From Bradyrhizobium sp. (GTDB lineage Bacteria; Pseudomonadota; Alphaproteobacteria; Rhizobiales; Xanthobacteraceae): 64,000 nt of DNA. The DNA lies in contig NZ_JALHLP010000021.1 of assembly GCF_022844465.1 (NCBI RefSeq), forward strand, positions 1-64,000. Reading direction: 5' to 3'. Shown here one piece after another: positions 52,166 to 60,371 of the stretch. The first letter of the stretch is position 1. Every line of letters begins with the position of its first letter. Below the pieces are notes generated by a model. The model saw only the letters and a list, made by a program, of their open reading frames with translations, ran no database searches and was not told where the DNA came from. A program made the position numbers and the translations under genes.

Positions 52166-52620
52166 GCCGTCTCGACCTTGTTCCTTGATTCTTCGGATAC
52201 ACGCACGGGTAGCGGGGCGCGTTGGATTGATGCGTCGCCGCCGGTTGCAATCCTCGGATCGCCGCTTGCTTCGAGGCCTGCCGAGGTCAAGTGATGTGAT
52301 TTGCGGAATCCGCGCAACTGACCCCTGAGTCCATCCACAGGCCAAAGCGGCGTCGTCCACAGTTGATCGCGGCCATGATTGCCAGCTAGGGAACAAACCG
52401 GAATCGGATTCCGGTTTTCCCGTGCCATCAGCGGGTTTGCCACAATGGTTAATTCTTCGTTAATTGTTCCGGGTTGACGTCATTTCGCGTGTCCTCCGCC
52501 GGGCACTCGCACATACTGGCGGGGAGGCCGCTTTTTTGGTGCAAGGCGCCTGCGGTGCGCGGCCACAGGACATGGGCCCACTACCTCGACCACCGGAAAC
52601 TCTTGGAAAAGGACCAGACC
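52166..52620. promoter_or_regulatory. Divergent region between ybjN and aroQ
   Basis: No gene is supported in these 455 nt. Frames running through (52474 plus, 52054 minus) lack ribosome sites. An AT-richer part around 52440-52480 (ggttaattcttcgttaattgttccgggttgacgtc) is the likely promoter zone, with a TTGAC word at 52473. It may contain the aroQ promoter. Confidence 0.4.
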
Positions 52621-53052
52621 ATGAAGCGCGTGATGATCCTCAACGGCCCCAACCTCAATCTGCTCGGCGTGCGCGAGCCGCACATTTACGGCACCACGAC
52701 GCTGGCGCAGATCGAGGAGGATTGCGCAGCGCATGCAGCCAAGCTCGGACTGAAGGTCGCCTTCCATCAATCCAACCATGAAGGCGTCATCATCGACCTG
52801 ATCCAGTCCGCGCGTCAGGACGCCGACGCCATCATCATCAACCCGGCCGGCTTCTCCTTTACCTCGGTCGGGATCATGGATGCGATCAAGGCCTTCGAAG
52901 GCCCGGTGATCGAGGTGCATATTTCCAACATCCACGCCCGTGACGAGTATCACCGCCATTCCAAGATATCGTTCGTCGCGACCGGCGTGATCTGCGGCCT
53001 TGGGCCCTATGGCTACATTGCGGCGATGCAGACCGTCGCCCAGATGAAGTGA
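52621..53052 (+). CDS. aroQ: Type II 3-dehydroquinate dehydratase
   Basis: AroQ dehydrates 3-dehydroquinate in the shikimate pathway, as a dodecamer. The 143-aa product has ILNGPNLNLLGVREPHIYG, the lid region HQSNHEG, INPAGFSFTSVGIMDAI and the VEVHISNIHARDEYHRHSKIS signature. The catalytic Tyr is Tyr23 in HIYG and the catalytic His is in VHISN. AAGGA lies upstream of ATG 52621. Confidence 0.96.
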   Translation: MKRVMILNGPNLNLLGVREPHIYGTTTLAQIEEDCAAHAAKLGLKVAFHQSNHEGVIIDLIQSARQDADAIIINPAGFSFTSVGIMDAIKAFEGPVIEVHISNIHARDEYHRHSKISFVATGVICGLGPYGYIAAMQTVAQMK

Positions 53053-53222
53053 AGCAAGGCGTTCACCCGGCACCCGCCTCATTCCGGCTGCCGTTGACCA
53101 GCACGCGCCCCGGTTCTGTGAGGACGGAAGGGGCGCATGCCGATTCCCCATGCCAAAGCGCTTGCTGACGCGCCGGCGTTTGGTCATATTCTAGCATAGG
53201 TCGTCCATCCCGGGCGGCCGAT

Positions 53223-53379
53223 GTTCTCAGGGCGGGGTGAAAATCCCCACCGGCGGTAAGGGTGACGTAGCCCAAGCCCGCGAGCGCCTTGTTCTCCCGG
53301 GAAGTTTCCGGGGCAGGAAGGGTCAGCAGATTCGGTGTGAATCCGAAGCCGACGGTTAAAGTCCGGATGAAAGAGAACG
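53223..53379 (+). promoter_or_regulatory. FMN riboswitch (RFN element)
   Basis: The element has the conserved core words in order: ttctcagggcggggtgaaa-tccccaccggcggta, agcccgcgagcgcc, ggtcagca-ttcggtgtgaatccgaagccgacggt and agtc-ggatgaaagagaa. P1 closes by gttctc with gagaac. It lies 77 nt before the ribH start, so FMN should lower expression of the gene. The expression platform downstream is GC-rich with no clear T-run, which favours control of translation or Rho. Confidence 0.97.
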
Positions 53380-53455
53380 GTTGCGGCGGCTGCGCGTTTG
53401 CGCGTGGCCAAGGTCGTTCCGTGTGCCCTGATTCTGGTCCTGAAAGAGGAAAGCC

Positions 53456-54028
53456 ATGAATCAGATGTTGCAAGAGCCTGAAATCCAATCCCACCCGCCA
53501 ACTGTCGGCGGCAACCACGTGCCCGAACGGCCGCTGGCGCCGATGTATCCACGTTTCGTCAAGCCGCAGCGGGTCGCCTTCGTGCAGTCGTCGTGGCACC
53601 GCGACGTGGTCGAGGAATGCCGTATCGCCTTCCTCGACGAGATCGAGGCGCGCCACATCGCGCGCGCCCAGGTCGACCTGTTCGAGGTGCCGGGTTCGTT
53701 CGAGATCCCGCTGCACGCCCAACTGCTGGCCAAGACGCGGCGCTATACGGCCATCGTCGCTGCGGGCCTCGTGGTCGACGGCGGCATCTACCGCCACGAA
53801 TTCGTCGCCGACACCGTGATCAAGGCGCTGATGGACGTGCAGCTGAAAACCGAGGTGCCGGTGTTTTCGGCGGTGCTCACCCCGCAGCAATTCCACGACA
53901 GCGCGGTTCACCACGATTTCTTCCGCAAGCATTTCGCCATCAAGGGCATCGAGGTTGCGGAAGCCTGCGCCAGCACGCTGCACAGCCTGGAACGGCTGCG
54001 CGGCCAGGTCGCGGCGGGGATCGTGTAG
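53456..54028 (+). CDS. ribH: 6,7-dimethyl-8-ribityllumazine synthase, type II
   Basis: RibH condenses ribulose-derived butanone phosphate with the pyrimidine to give lumazine, the last precursor of riboflavin. The 190-aa product shows FEVPGSFEIPLHA, GLVVDGGIYRHEF, and VPVFSAVLTPQQFHDSAVHHDFFRKHF, which match the RibH2 (Brucella type II, decameric) class rather than the usual icosahedral enzyme. An N-terminal extension of about 37 residues is polar and proline-rich. It is single-gene behind an FMN riboswitch; GAGGAAA precedes the ATG. Confidence 0.94.
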   Translation: MNQMLQEPEIQSHPPTVGGNHVPERPLAPMYPRFVKPQRVAFVQSSWHRDVVEECRIAFLDEIEARHIARAQVDLFEVPGSFEIPLHAQLLAKTRRYTAIVAAGLVVDGGIYRHEFVADTVIKALMDVQLKTEVPVFSAVLTPQQFHDSAVHHDFFRKHFAIKGIEVAEACASTLHSLERLRGQVAAGIV

Positions 54029-54215
54029 CCGCTCGTGGCGTTTTCAAGCGGAAAACGGGCCGACCATCCGCGGACCGAGCGAGTCCCGGCGCGCATGAAG
54101 GAATCGAGTCGAGTGTAGATCGAGCCCAAGCAGCCGATTGTCATTTCCGTCGCCGGACCTGTAAAGTCGGCGACGGGAGGAGGCTCGCCCATGGCGACGG
54201 GCGGCCGAGAAGGTC

Positions 54216-55433
54216 ATGTTCGCAGGACACGATCCATACCTCGTCGCGCTCTCGGTGGCGATCGCGATTCTGGGAGGTTACACCGGGTTCGGCCTCGCCG
54301 CGCGCATCCGGGGGACGCCGGACGTCAGTCATCGCCTGCTGCTGGCGGGTGCGTCGTTCTTTCTTGCCGTCGGCATATGGACCATGCATTTCGTTGGCAT
54401 GCTCGCGGCGCCGTTGCCGGCGGGTACGGTCTACCTCGTATTGCCGACCGTCATATCGTTCCTGATCTGCACGCTGGTCGTGGGGATCTCACTGTTTTTC
54501 GTCAGCGTCGGCGAGCCCTCGATCCTGCGTGTCGTGTCTTCGGCGGTGCTGCTCGGAGCCGGTATTGCCAGCATGCATTATGTCGGAATGCACGGGCTGT
54601 CCGGGGATTTTGCCATCACGCATGATCCCGCCATGGTCGTCTTGTCGGTCGTGATCGCGATCGCCACGGCTTATGGCGGGGTGCGCGTTTTCCTCGCCCG
54701 CCAGGGCGGCGTGCAGTTGATGCTCAGCGCGGTGGCGTTCGGTGTCGCGGTGCCGGGCATGCACTACACCGCGATGGCTGGGATGGCTATCGTTCCGGCG
54801 TCGGCCGGATCGCATCAACACATTGACGGGCTGGTGGCCTCGTCGCAGATGCTGTCTCTGGTGGTCACGCTGCTTTGCTTCGTGATTGCGGCGGGCTTCT
54901 TGCTGTCGCTGGTGCCCGACCCCCGCAAGAGGGTCCCTCCGGCGGTCGAAGCGGTTGCCCTGGGTCGGGGCGATGCACCCGCGATAGCCGAGGTTCCCTC
55001 GACCGCCGCCAGCGTGGTCCCCACCGGTCCGCGGCTACGCGCGACGCCGCTCGGCGGCATTGGTCAGCCGCCGCGCGCCTCACCCGCGCCACGGTTGCCG
55101 GTCGAGGGCGCCGACGGCACCCACTTCATCGACACCGCAGATATCCGGAGCGTCCGGGCTGATGCGCACTATACCAAGGTTCACGACGGCACGCGGGAGC
55201 GGATGTGCCCGTGGTCGATCTCGGAGGCTGAGGCGCAACTCGACCCCGGCCTGTTCGTCCGGGTGCACCGCAGCCACATCGTGGCAATGGCGCACGTCAC
55301 GCTGGTTCGCAAGGAAGGTGACGGTGCAATCGTCGAACTCGATGGCCCGTCACCGCATCGCGTGCCGGTAAGCCGGGCCAAGATCGCCGAGGTGAAGGTA
55401 CGGCTCGGCCTGGTCAGGCGGCATGCTTCCTGA
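54216..55433 (+). CDS. MHYT-LytTR membrane transcription regulator (CoxC/CoxH-like)
   Basis: The 405-aa product has an integral MHYT sensor of seven helices (about 8-230) with the copies TMHFVGM, SMHYVGM and GMHYTAM, whose Met and His residues are thought to bind copper and sense O2, CO or NO. A Pro/Ala-rich linker leads to a C-terminal LytTR DNA-binding domain (about 300-400: HFIDTADIRSVRADAHYTKVHDG, LFVRVHRSHIVAMAHVTLV). CoxC and CoxH of Oligotropha have this architecture and flank its CO dehydrogenase genes. Here coxM begins 145 nt downstream, behind a candidate LytTR operator. GAGAAGG precedes the ATG. Confidence 0.9.
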   Translation: MFAGHDPYLVALSVAIAILGGYTGFGLAARIRGTPDVSHRLLLAGASFFLAVGIWTMHFVGMLAAPLPAGTVYLVLPTVISFLICTLVVGISLFFVSVGEPSILRVVSSAVLLGAGIASMHYVGMHGLSGDFAITHDPAMVVLSVVIAIATAYGGVRVFLARQGGVQLMLSAVAFGVAVPGMHYTAMAGMAIVPASAGSHQHIDGLVASSQMLSLVVTLLCFVIAAGFLLSLVPDPRKRVPPAVEAVALGRGDAPAIAEVPSTAASVVPTGPRLRATPLGGIGQPPRASPAPRLPVEGADGTHFIDTADIRSVRADAHYTKVHDGTRERMCPWSISEAEAQLDPGLFVRVHRSHIVAMAHVTLVRKEGDGAIVELDGPSPHRVPVSRAKIAEVKVRLGLVRRHAS

Positions 55434-55451
55434 TTAGGTCGGCAAGACTGA

Positions 55452-55484
55452 CGCATTTCGTGCACGTCTGCGCGCATTCCGTGC
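55452..55484 (+). promoter_or_regulatory. Direct repeats upstream of coxM, candidate LytTR operator
   Basis: CGCATTTCGTGC (55452-55463) and CGCATTCCGTGC (55473-55484) differ at one base and are exactly 21 bp apart. LytTR domains bind pairs of about 9-bp direct repeats at this distance. The second copy ends just before a possible weak -35 (55485-55490), with a -10-like GATATT at 55508-55513, the position expected of an activator. Confidence 0.65.
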
Positions 55485-55578
55485 GAATTTCCTCACCTTG
55501 TGCCCGCGATATTGCGGAGAAGAACGGCTGAGGAGAGCGTGGCCACCAACGTCCGAAAAGGGCGAATGGAGGAGGCGC

Positions 55579-56442
55579 ATGATTCCTGGTCCGTTCAGTT
55601 ATCATCGGCCGGCGACGCTCGCTGAAGCCGTGAATCTGCTTTCGACGCTTGGCGATGAGGCCCGTCCGTTGGCCGGCGGCCACAGCCTGGTGCCAATGAT
55701 GAAGCTGCGGCTTGCGAGCCCCGAGCATCTTGTCGATCTGCATGGCGTTGCCGGGCTCAAGGGTATTCAGCGCCGCGGTGACAAGATCGTGATCGGCGCG
55801 ATGACCACCCAGCATGAATTGTTGGCGTCCGACGACATCGGCAAATCCCTGCCCATCCTGCATGAAACCGCGCTGCTGATCGCCGATCCGCAGGTGCGCT
55901 ACCGCGGCACCATCGGCGGCAACGTCGCCAATGGCGATCCCGGCAATGACATGCCGGCGCTGATGATGGTCTTGTCGGCAAGTTACCGGCTCGAAGGCAA
56001 GTCCGGCGCGCGGGAGGTCGCGGCAAACGAATTCTACCAGGGCGCCTATTTCACCGCGCTCGAACCCGGTGAACTCCTGACCTCAATATCCATTCCCTTA
56101 CCCGCCGCCGGTCACGGCTACGCCTACGAGAAGCTAAAGCGCAAGGTGGGTGATTACGCCACCGCGGCTGCCGCGGTCGTGCTGACGATGGCGGGCGGCA
56201 AGGTTGCCACTTGCAAGATCGGGCTGACCAACCTTTCGGAAACGCCGCTGCTTGCCGAGGACGCCGCCAAGGCGGTGATCGGAACCAGCCTCGATCCGGC
56301 GACGCTGAAGCAGGCGGCTGCGGCTGCGGAAGCCATCATGTCGCCGGCCGCGGATGCCCGCGGGCCGGTCGAATACCGCAAACATATCGGCGGCATCATG
56401 GTGACGCGCGCGTTGCAGCGCGCCGCCGGCCGCGCCGGTTAG
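55579..56442 (+). CDS. coxM: CO dehydrogenase medium subunit (FAD)
   Basis: CoxM is the flavoprotein subunit that passes electrons from the iron-sulfur centres to the quinone pool. The 287-aa product has the FAD-binding motifs AGGHS (32-36) and TIGGN (111-115), plus PGNDMPALM, the DYYQGAYFTA-like EFYQGAYFTALEPGELLTSI, and YAYEKLKRKVGDYATAAAAV. Length matches the Oligotropha subunit as I recall it. GGAGG precedes ATG 55579. It is first in the M-S-L order of form I cox operons. Confidence 0.95.
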   Translation: MIPGPFSYHRPATLAEAVNLLSTLGDEARPLAGGHSLVPMMKLRLASPEHLVDLHGVAGLKGIQRRGDKIVIGAMTTQHELLASDDIGKSLPILHETALLIADPQVRYRGTIGGNVANGDPGNDMPALMMVLSASYRLEGKSGAREVAANEFYQGAYFTALEPGELLTSISIPLPAAGHGYAYEKLKRKVGDYATAAAAVVLTMAGGKVATCKIGLTNLSETPLLAEDAAKAVIGTSLDPATLKQAAAAAEAIMSPAADARGPVEYRKHIGGIMVTRALQRAAGRAG

Positions 56443-56454
56443 GGGAGAGACCAC

Positions 56455-56955
56455 ATGGCAAAGACTCACGTCACCATGAAGGTGAACGGCGTCGAGGTCG
56501 AAGGCCTCGTCGAACCGCGCACCCTGCTGGTGCATTTCATCCGCGAGAATCTATCGCTCACCGGCACCCATATCGGCTGCGAGACTACGCATTGCGGCGC
56601 CTGCACCGTCGATATCGACGGCATGTCGGTGAAGTCCTGCACCATGTTCGCGGTGCAGGCCCAGGGTTCCGAGATCATGACCATCGAGGGCGTCGCCAAT
56701 GCCGACGGTTCGCTGTCGGCGTTGCAGGAAGGCTTTCGGATGACGCATGGGCTGCAATGCGGCTTCTGCACGCCGGGCATGATCTTGCGCGCGCAGCGGC
56801 TGTTGAAGGAAAATCCGAGGCCTTCGGAGGAGGAGATCCGCATGGGCATCTCGGGCAATTTCTGTCGTTGCACCGGCTATCAGAACATCGTCAAGGCGAT
56901 CCAATACGCCGCCGCCAAGATCAATGGCGATGAATTCAAGGAGGCTGCGGAATGA
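56455..56955 (+). CDS. coxS: CO dehydrogenase small subunit (two [2Fe-2S])
   Basis: The 166-aa product binds two [2Fe-2S] clusters: the plant-ferredoxin-type one by Cys42, Cys47, Cys50 and Cys62, and the second by Cys102, Cys105, Cys137 and Cys139. It wires the Mo-Cu site in CoxL to the FAD in CoxM. GGGAGAG precedes the ATG and the end overlaps coxL by 4 nt (ATGA). Length and cysteine spacing match characterised CoxS. Confidence 0.96.
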   Translation: MAKTHVTMKVNGVEVEGLVEPRTLLVHFIRENLSLTGTHIGCETTHCGACTVDIDGMSVKSCTMFAVQAQGSEIMTIEGVANADGSLSALQEGFRMTHGLQCGFCTPGMILRAQRLLKENPRPSEEEIRMGISGNFCRCTGYQNIVKAIQYAAAKINGDEFKEAAE

Positions 56956-59372
56956 ACGACATGACTCCCACGCGGGAACAACGCGAAGCCAAGCTCGAAG
57001 GCATGGGTTGCAAGCGCAAGCGGGTGGAAGACATCCGTTTTACCCAAGGCAAGGGCAATTACGTCGATGACCTGAAGTTGCCGGGCATGCTGCACGGCGA
57101 TTTCGTAAGGTCGCCGCATGCGCATGCGCGCGTCAAGAAGATCGACGACACCGAGGCGCTGAAAGTGCCGGGCGTGCTTGCGGTGATCACCGCCGAGACG
57201 CTGAAGACGGTCAATCTCGCCTGGATGCCGACGCTCGCCGGCGACGTGCAGATGGTGCTGGCCGACGGCAAAGTGCTGTTCCAGAACCAGGAAGTCGCCT
57301 TCGTGGTTGCCACCGACCGCTATGCCGCGGACGACGGCATCAACAAGGTGATCGTCGAGTATGAGCCGCTGCCGGTCGTGATCGATCCGTTCAAGGCGAT
57401 GGACGCCGACGCGCCGGTGCTGCGTGAGGATCTTGCCGGCAAAACCTCAGGCGCGCACGGTCCGCGCAAACATCACAACCACGTCTTCGAGTGGACCGTC
57501 GGCGACAAGGACCTCACCGACGCTGCGTTCAGGAAAGCGGACGTGACGATCAAGGAGATGCTCTCTTATCATCGTACCCATCCGTCGCCGCTGGAGACCT
57601 GCCAGTGCGTCTGCTCGTTCGACAAGATCAAGGGCGAGTTGTCGATCTGGGGCACCTTCCAGGCGCCGCATGTGATCCGCACGGTCGTGGCGCTGATCTC
57701 CAAGATCCCGGAACACAAGATCCATGTGATCTCGCCGGATATCGGCGGCGGCTTCGGCAACAAGGTTGGCGCCTATCCGGGCTATATCTGCGCGGCGGTC
57801 GCCTCCATCGTCACTGGAAAGCCCGTGAAGTGGGTCGAGGACCGCATCGAGAACCTGACCGCCACTTCGTTCGCGCGCGATTACCACATGACGACCGAGA
57901 TCGCCGCGACCAGGGAGGGCAGGGTCACCGGCCTGCGCGTTCACGTTCTGGCCGATCACGGCGCGTTCGACGCCTGCGCCGACCCCTCGAAATGGCCGGC
58001 CGGCTTCTTCAATATCGTCACCGGATCTTATGACTTTCCAACCGCGCATCTTTCGGTGGACGGCATTTATACCAACAAGGCGCCGGGCGGCGTCGCCTAT
58101 CGATGCTCGTTCCGCGTCACAGAGGCGGCATACTGCATCGAGCGCGCGATGGATATTCTGGCGCAGAAGCTCGGCATGGATCCGGCCGAACTGCGCCTGA
58201 AGAACTTCATCAGGGCTGAGCAGTTCCCGTATCACTCGGCACTCGGATGGGAATACGATTCCGGCGACTACCACACCGCCATGCGGAAGATGATGGAAAC
58301 GGTCGACTATGCCGGGCTGCGCAAGGAGCAGGCGTTGCTGCGCGCGGCGTTCAAGCGCGGCGAGACCCGCGAGATCATGGGCCTCGGGGTGTCTTTCTTC
58401 ACCGAGATCGTGGGCGCCGGGCCGTCGAAGAATTGCGATATCCTTGGCATTGCGATGTTCGATTCCTGCGAAATCCGCATGCACCCCACGGGGGCGGGTA
58501 TCGCCCGCGTCGGCTCCAAGAGCCAGGGCCAGGGCCACGAAACGACCTGGGCGCAGATCATCGCGACCGAAATCGGCATTCCCGCCGACGACATCATGGT
58601 CGAGGAGGGCAACACCGATACCGCACCCTATGGGCTCGGTACCTACGGCTCGCGCTCGACGCCGGTGGCGGGCGCGGCGATTGCCATGGCTGCGCGAAAG
58701 ATCAGGGCCAAGGCGCAGATGATTGCGGCCTATAAGCTCGAAGTGCACGAAGACGACATCGAATGGGACATCGACGGCTTCCGCGTCAAGGGTCTGCCGG
58801 AGAAAACGATGTCGATGAAGGACATCTGCTGGGCGGCCTATAATTCGGTGCCGCCGGGCATGGAGCCGGGCCTGGAGGCGGTCAGCTATTACGATCCGCC
58901 CAACATGACCTATCCGTTCGGCGCCTATATCTGCGTGATGAACATCGATGTCGATACCGGGGTCTACAAAGTCAGGCGCTTCTATGCGCTCGACGATTGC
59001 GGCACGCGCATCAACCCGATGATCATCGAGGGGCAGGTGCATGGCGGGTTGACCGAAGCCTTCGCGATCGCAATGGGCCAGGAGATCCGCTACGACGATG
59101 AAGGCAATGTGGTCACGGGCTCGTTCATGGATTTCTTCATGCCGACCGCGGTCGAGACCCCGCATTGGGAAACCGACTTCACCGTCACCCCGTCGCCGCA
59201 TCATCCGATCGGCGCCAAGGGTGTCGGTGAAAGTCCGAACGTCGGCGGCGTGCCGGCGTTCTCCAACGCCGTCAACGACGCCTTCTCGTTCCTGGGCAGC
59301 ACACATATCCAGATGCCGCATGACTATTGGCGTAACTGGAAGGCAGCAAAGGATCTGGGAGTGTTCGCGTAG
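56952..59372 (+). CDS. coxL: Aerobic CO dehydrogenase large subunit, form I (Mo-Cu)
   Basis: CoxL oxidises CO with water to CO2 at a Cu-S-Mo centre on molybdopterin cytosine dinucleotide. The 806-aa protein has the form I active-site loop AYRCSFR with the copper ligand Cys385 (codon 58104-58106), where form II proteins have AYRGAGR. Glu760 lies in GAKGVGES (59211-59234), next to Mo. Both are three residues from the numbers I recall for Oligotropha (388 and 763). GMGCKRKRVEDIRF, GGGFGNKVGAYPGY and GQGHETTWAQI are also typical. It can be taken as a true CO oxidiser rather than a generic xanthine-oxidase relative. Confidence 0.97.
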   Translation: MNDMTPTREQREAKLEGMGCKRKRVEDIRFTQGKGNYVDDLKLPGMLHGDFVRSPHAHARVKKIDDTEALKVPGVLAVITAETLKTVNLAWMPTLAGDVQMVLADGKVLFQNQEVAFVVATDRYAADDGINKVIVEYEPLPVVIDPFKAMDADAPVLREDLAGKTSGAHGPRKHHNHVFEWTVGDKDLTDAAFRKADVTIKEMLSYHRTHPSPLETCQCVCSFDKIKGELSIWGTFQAPHVIRTVVALISKIPEHKIHVISPDIGGGFGNKVGAYPGYICAAVASIVTGKPVKWVEDRIENLTATSFARDYHMTTEIAATREGRVTGLRVHVLADHGAFDACADPSKWPAGFFNIVTGSYDFPTAHLSVDGIYTNKAPGGVAYRCSFRVTEAAYCIERAMDILAQKLGMDPAELRLKNFIRAEQFPYHSALGWEYDSGDYHTAMRKMMETVDYAGLRKEQALLRAAFKRGETREIMGLGVSFFTEIVGAGPSKNCDILGIAMFDSCEIRMHPTGAGIARVGSKSQGQGHETTWAQIIATEIGIPADDIMVEEGNTDTAPYGLGTYGSRSTPVAGAAIAMAARKIRAKAQMIAAYKLEVHEDDIEWDIDGFRVKGLPEKTMSMKDICWAAYNSVPPGMEPGLEAVSYYDPPNMTYPFGAYICVMNIDVDTGVYKVRRFYALDDCGTRINPMIIEGQVHGGLTEAFAIAMGQEIRYDDEGNVVTGSFMDFFMPTAVETPHWETDFTVTPSPHHPIGAKGVGESPNVGGVPAFSNAVNDAFSFLGSTHIQMPHDYWRNWKAAKDLGVFA

Positions 59373-59388
59373 TGTGGCCGGGACGCTC

Positions 59389-59489
59389 GTCGTTCCGGGG
59401 CGATGCCCAGCATCGAACTACTGTGCGCAATTGCGCACCTGAGAATCTCGAGATTCCGGGTTCGCCTCTTCTAGGCGTCCCGGAATGAC
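59389..59489. repeat. Palindromic dispersed repeat inside the cox cluster
   Basis: Ends gtcgttccggg (59389-59399) and cccggaatgac (59479-59489) are identical to those of the element at 50405-50507; internal stems gtgcgcaattgcgcac and gaatctcgagattc are shared too. It separates coxL from coxD and may weaken read-through into the maturation genes. Confidence 0.8.
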
Positions 59490-59498
59490 GGAGACAGC

Positions 59499-60371
59499 AT
59501 GAGAAATCGTGACGAGATCGCGCAAGCGCTGGCGGCGTCGGGCTATATCGCCGACGGCGAACTGGCGACCGCGATCTCGCTGATGCAACTGCTGCGGCGC
59601 CCGCTGCTGCTGGAAGGCGAGGCGGGCGTCGGCAAGACCGAAGTGGCCAAGGCGCTGTCCCGTGCGCACGCGACCGAACTGATTCGCCTGCAATGCTATG
59701 AGGGGCTCGATCAATCGGCGGCCCTGTACGAGTGGAACTACCAGCGCCAATTGCTCTCGATCCAGGCTCATCGCGGCGATGATCCCGATGAGGTCGAAGA
59801 ACAGATCTTTTCGGAAAAGTACCTGTTGGAGCGGCCGTTGCTCGCCGCGATCCGACGCGCAACGCCGCCGGTGCTTCTCATCGACGAGATCGACCGCGCC
59901 GACGACGAATTCGAGGCGTTTCTGCTCGAATTGCTGTCCGACTTCCAGGTCTCGATCCCCGAACTTGGCACCATCACCGCCACCACGATCCCGCACGTCG
60001 TCCTGACCTCGAACGGCACCCGCGAACTTTCCGACGCGCTGCGCCGCCGCTGCCTCTACCACTATGTCGGCTATCCCGATGTCGATCGCGAGGCGCGCAT
60101 CATCATGGCGCGGGTCGAAGGCGCCAGCGCGTCGCTGTCGCTGCAGATCGCGCGCATGGTCGAGGCCATCCGCAAGGAGGAATTGCGCAAGATACCTGGA
60201 GTCGCGGAGACGCTGGATTGGGCGGCAGCGTTGGTCGGCCTCGATGTCCGCGATCTGCATGGCGCGCCCGAAACGGTCCACGAGACCTTAATGTGCCTGC
60301 TCAAGACCCATGAGGACAAGTCGCGGCTCACGCGCGAGGTCAGCGAACGCCTGCTGGGAAAGGTCGCATGA
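59499..60371 (+). CDS. coxD: AAA+ ATPase for CO dehydrogenase maturation (CoxD)
   Basis: CoxD is a MoxR-type AAA+ ATPase that in Oligotropha is needed to build the sulfur and copper parts of the Cu-S-Mo centre. The 290-aa protein has Walker A GEAGVGKTE (40-48), Walker B VLLIDEIDRADDEFEAFL, and sensor 1 VVLTSNGTRELSDALRRRCLYH. It overlaps coxE by 4 nt (ATGA), as expected of a MoxR-VWA pair. Confidence 0.94.
   Translation: MRNRDEIAQALAASGYIADGELATAISLMQLLRRPLLLEGEAGVGKTEVAKALSRAHATELIRLQCYEGLDQSAALYEWNYQRQLLSIQAHRGDDPDEVEEQIFSEKYLLERPLLAAIRRATPPVLLIDEIDRADDEFEAFLLELLSDFQVSIPELGTITATTIPHVVLTSNGTRELSDALRRRCLYHYVGYPDVDREARIIMARVEGASASLSLQIARMVEAIRKEELRKIPGVAETLDWAAALVGLDVRDLHGAPETVHETLMCLLKTHEDKSRLTREVSERLLGKVA

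Noticed and set aside
57447..59321. 624-codon minus-strand frame opposite coxL
   Set aside because: Shadow of coxL, whose reading frame is certain from its active-site motifs.
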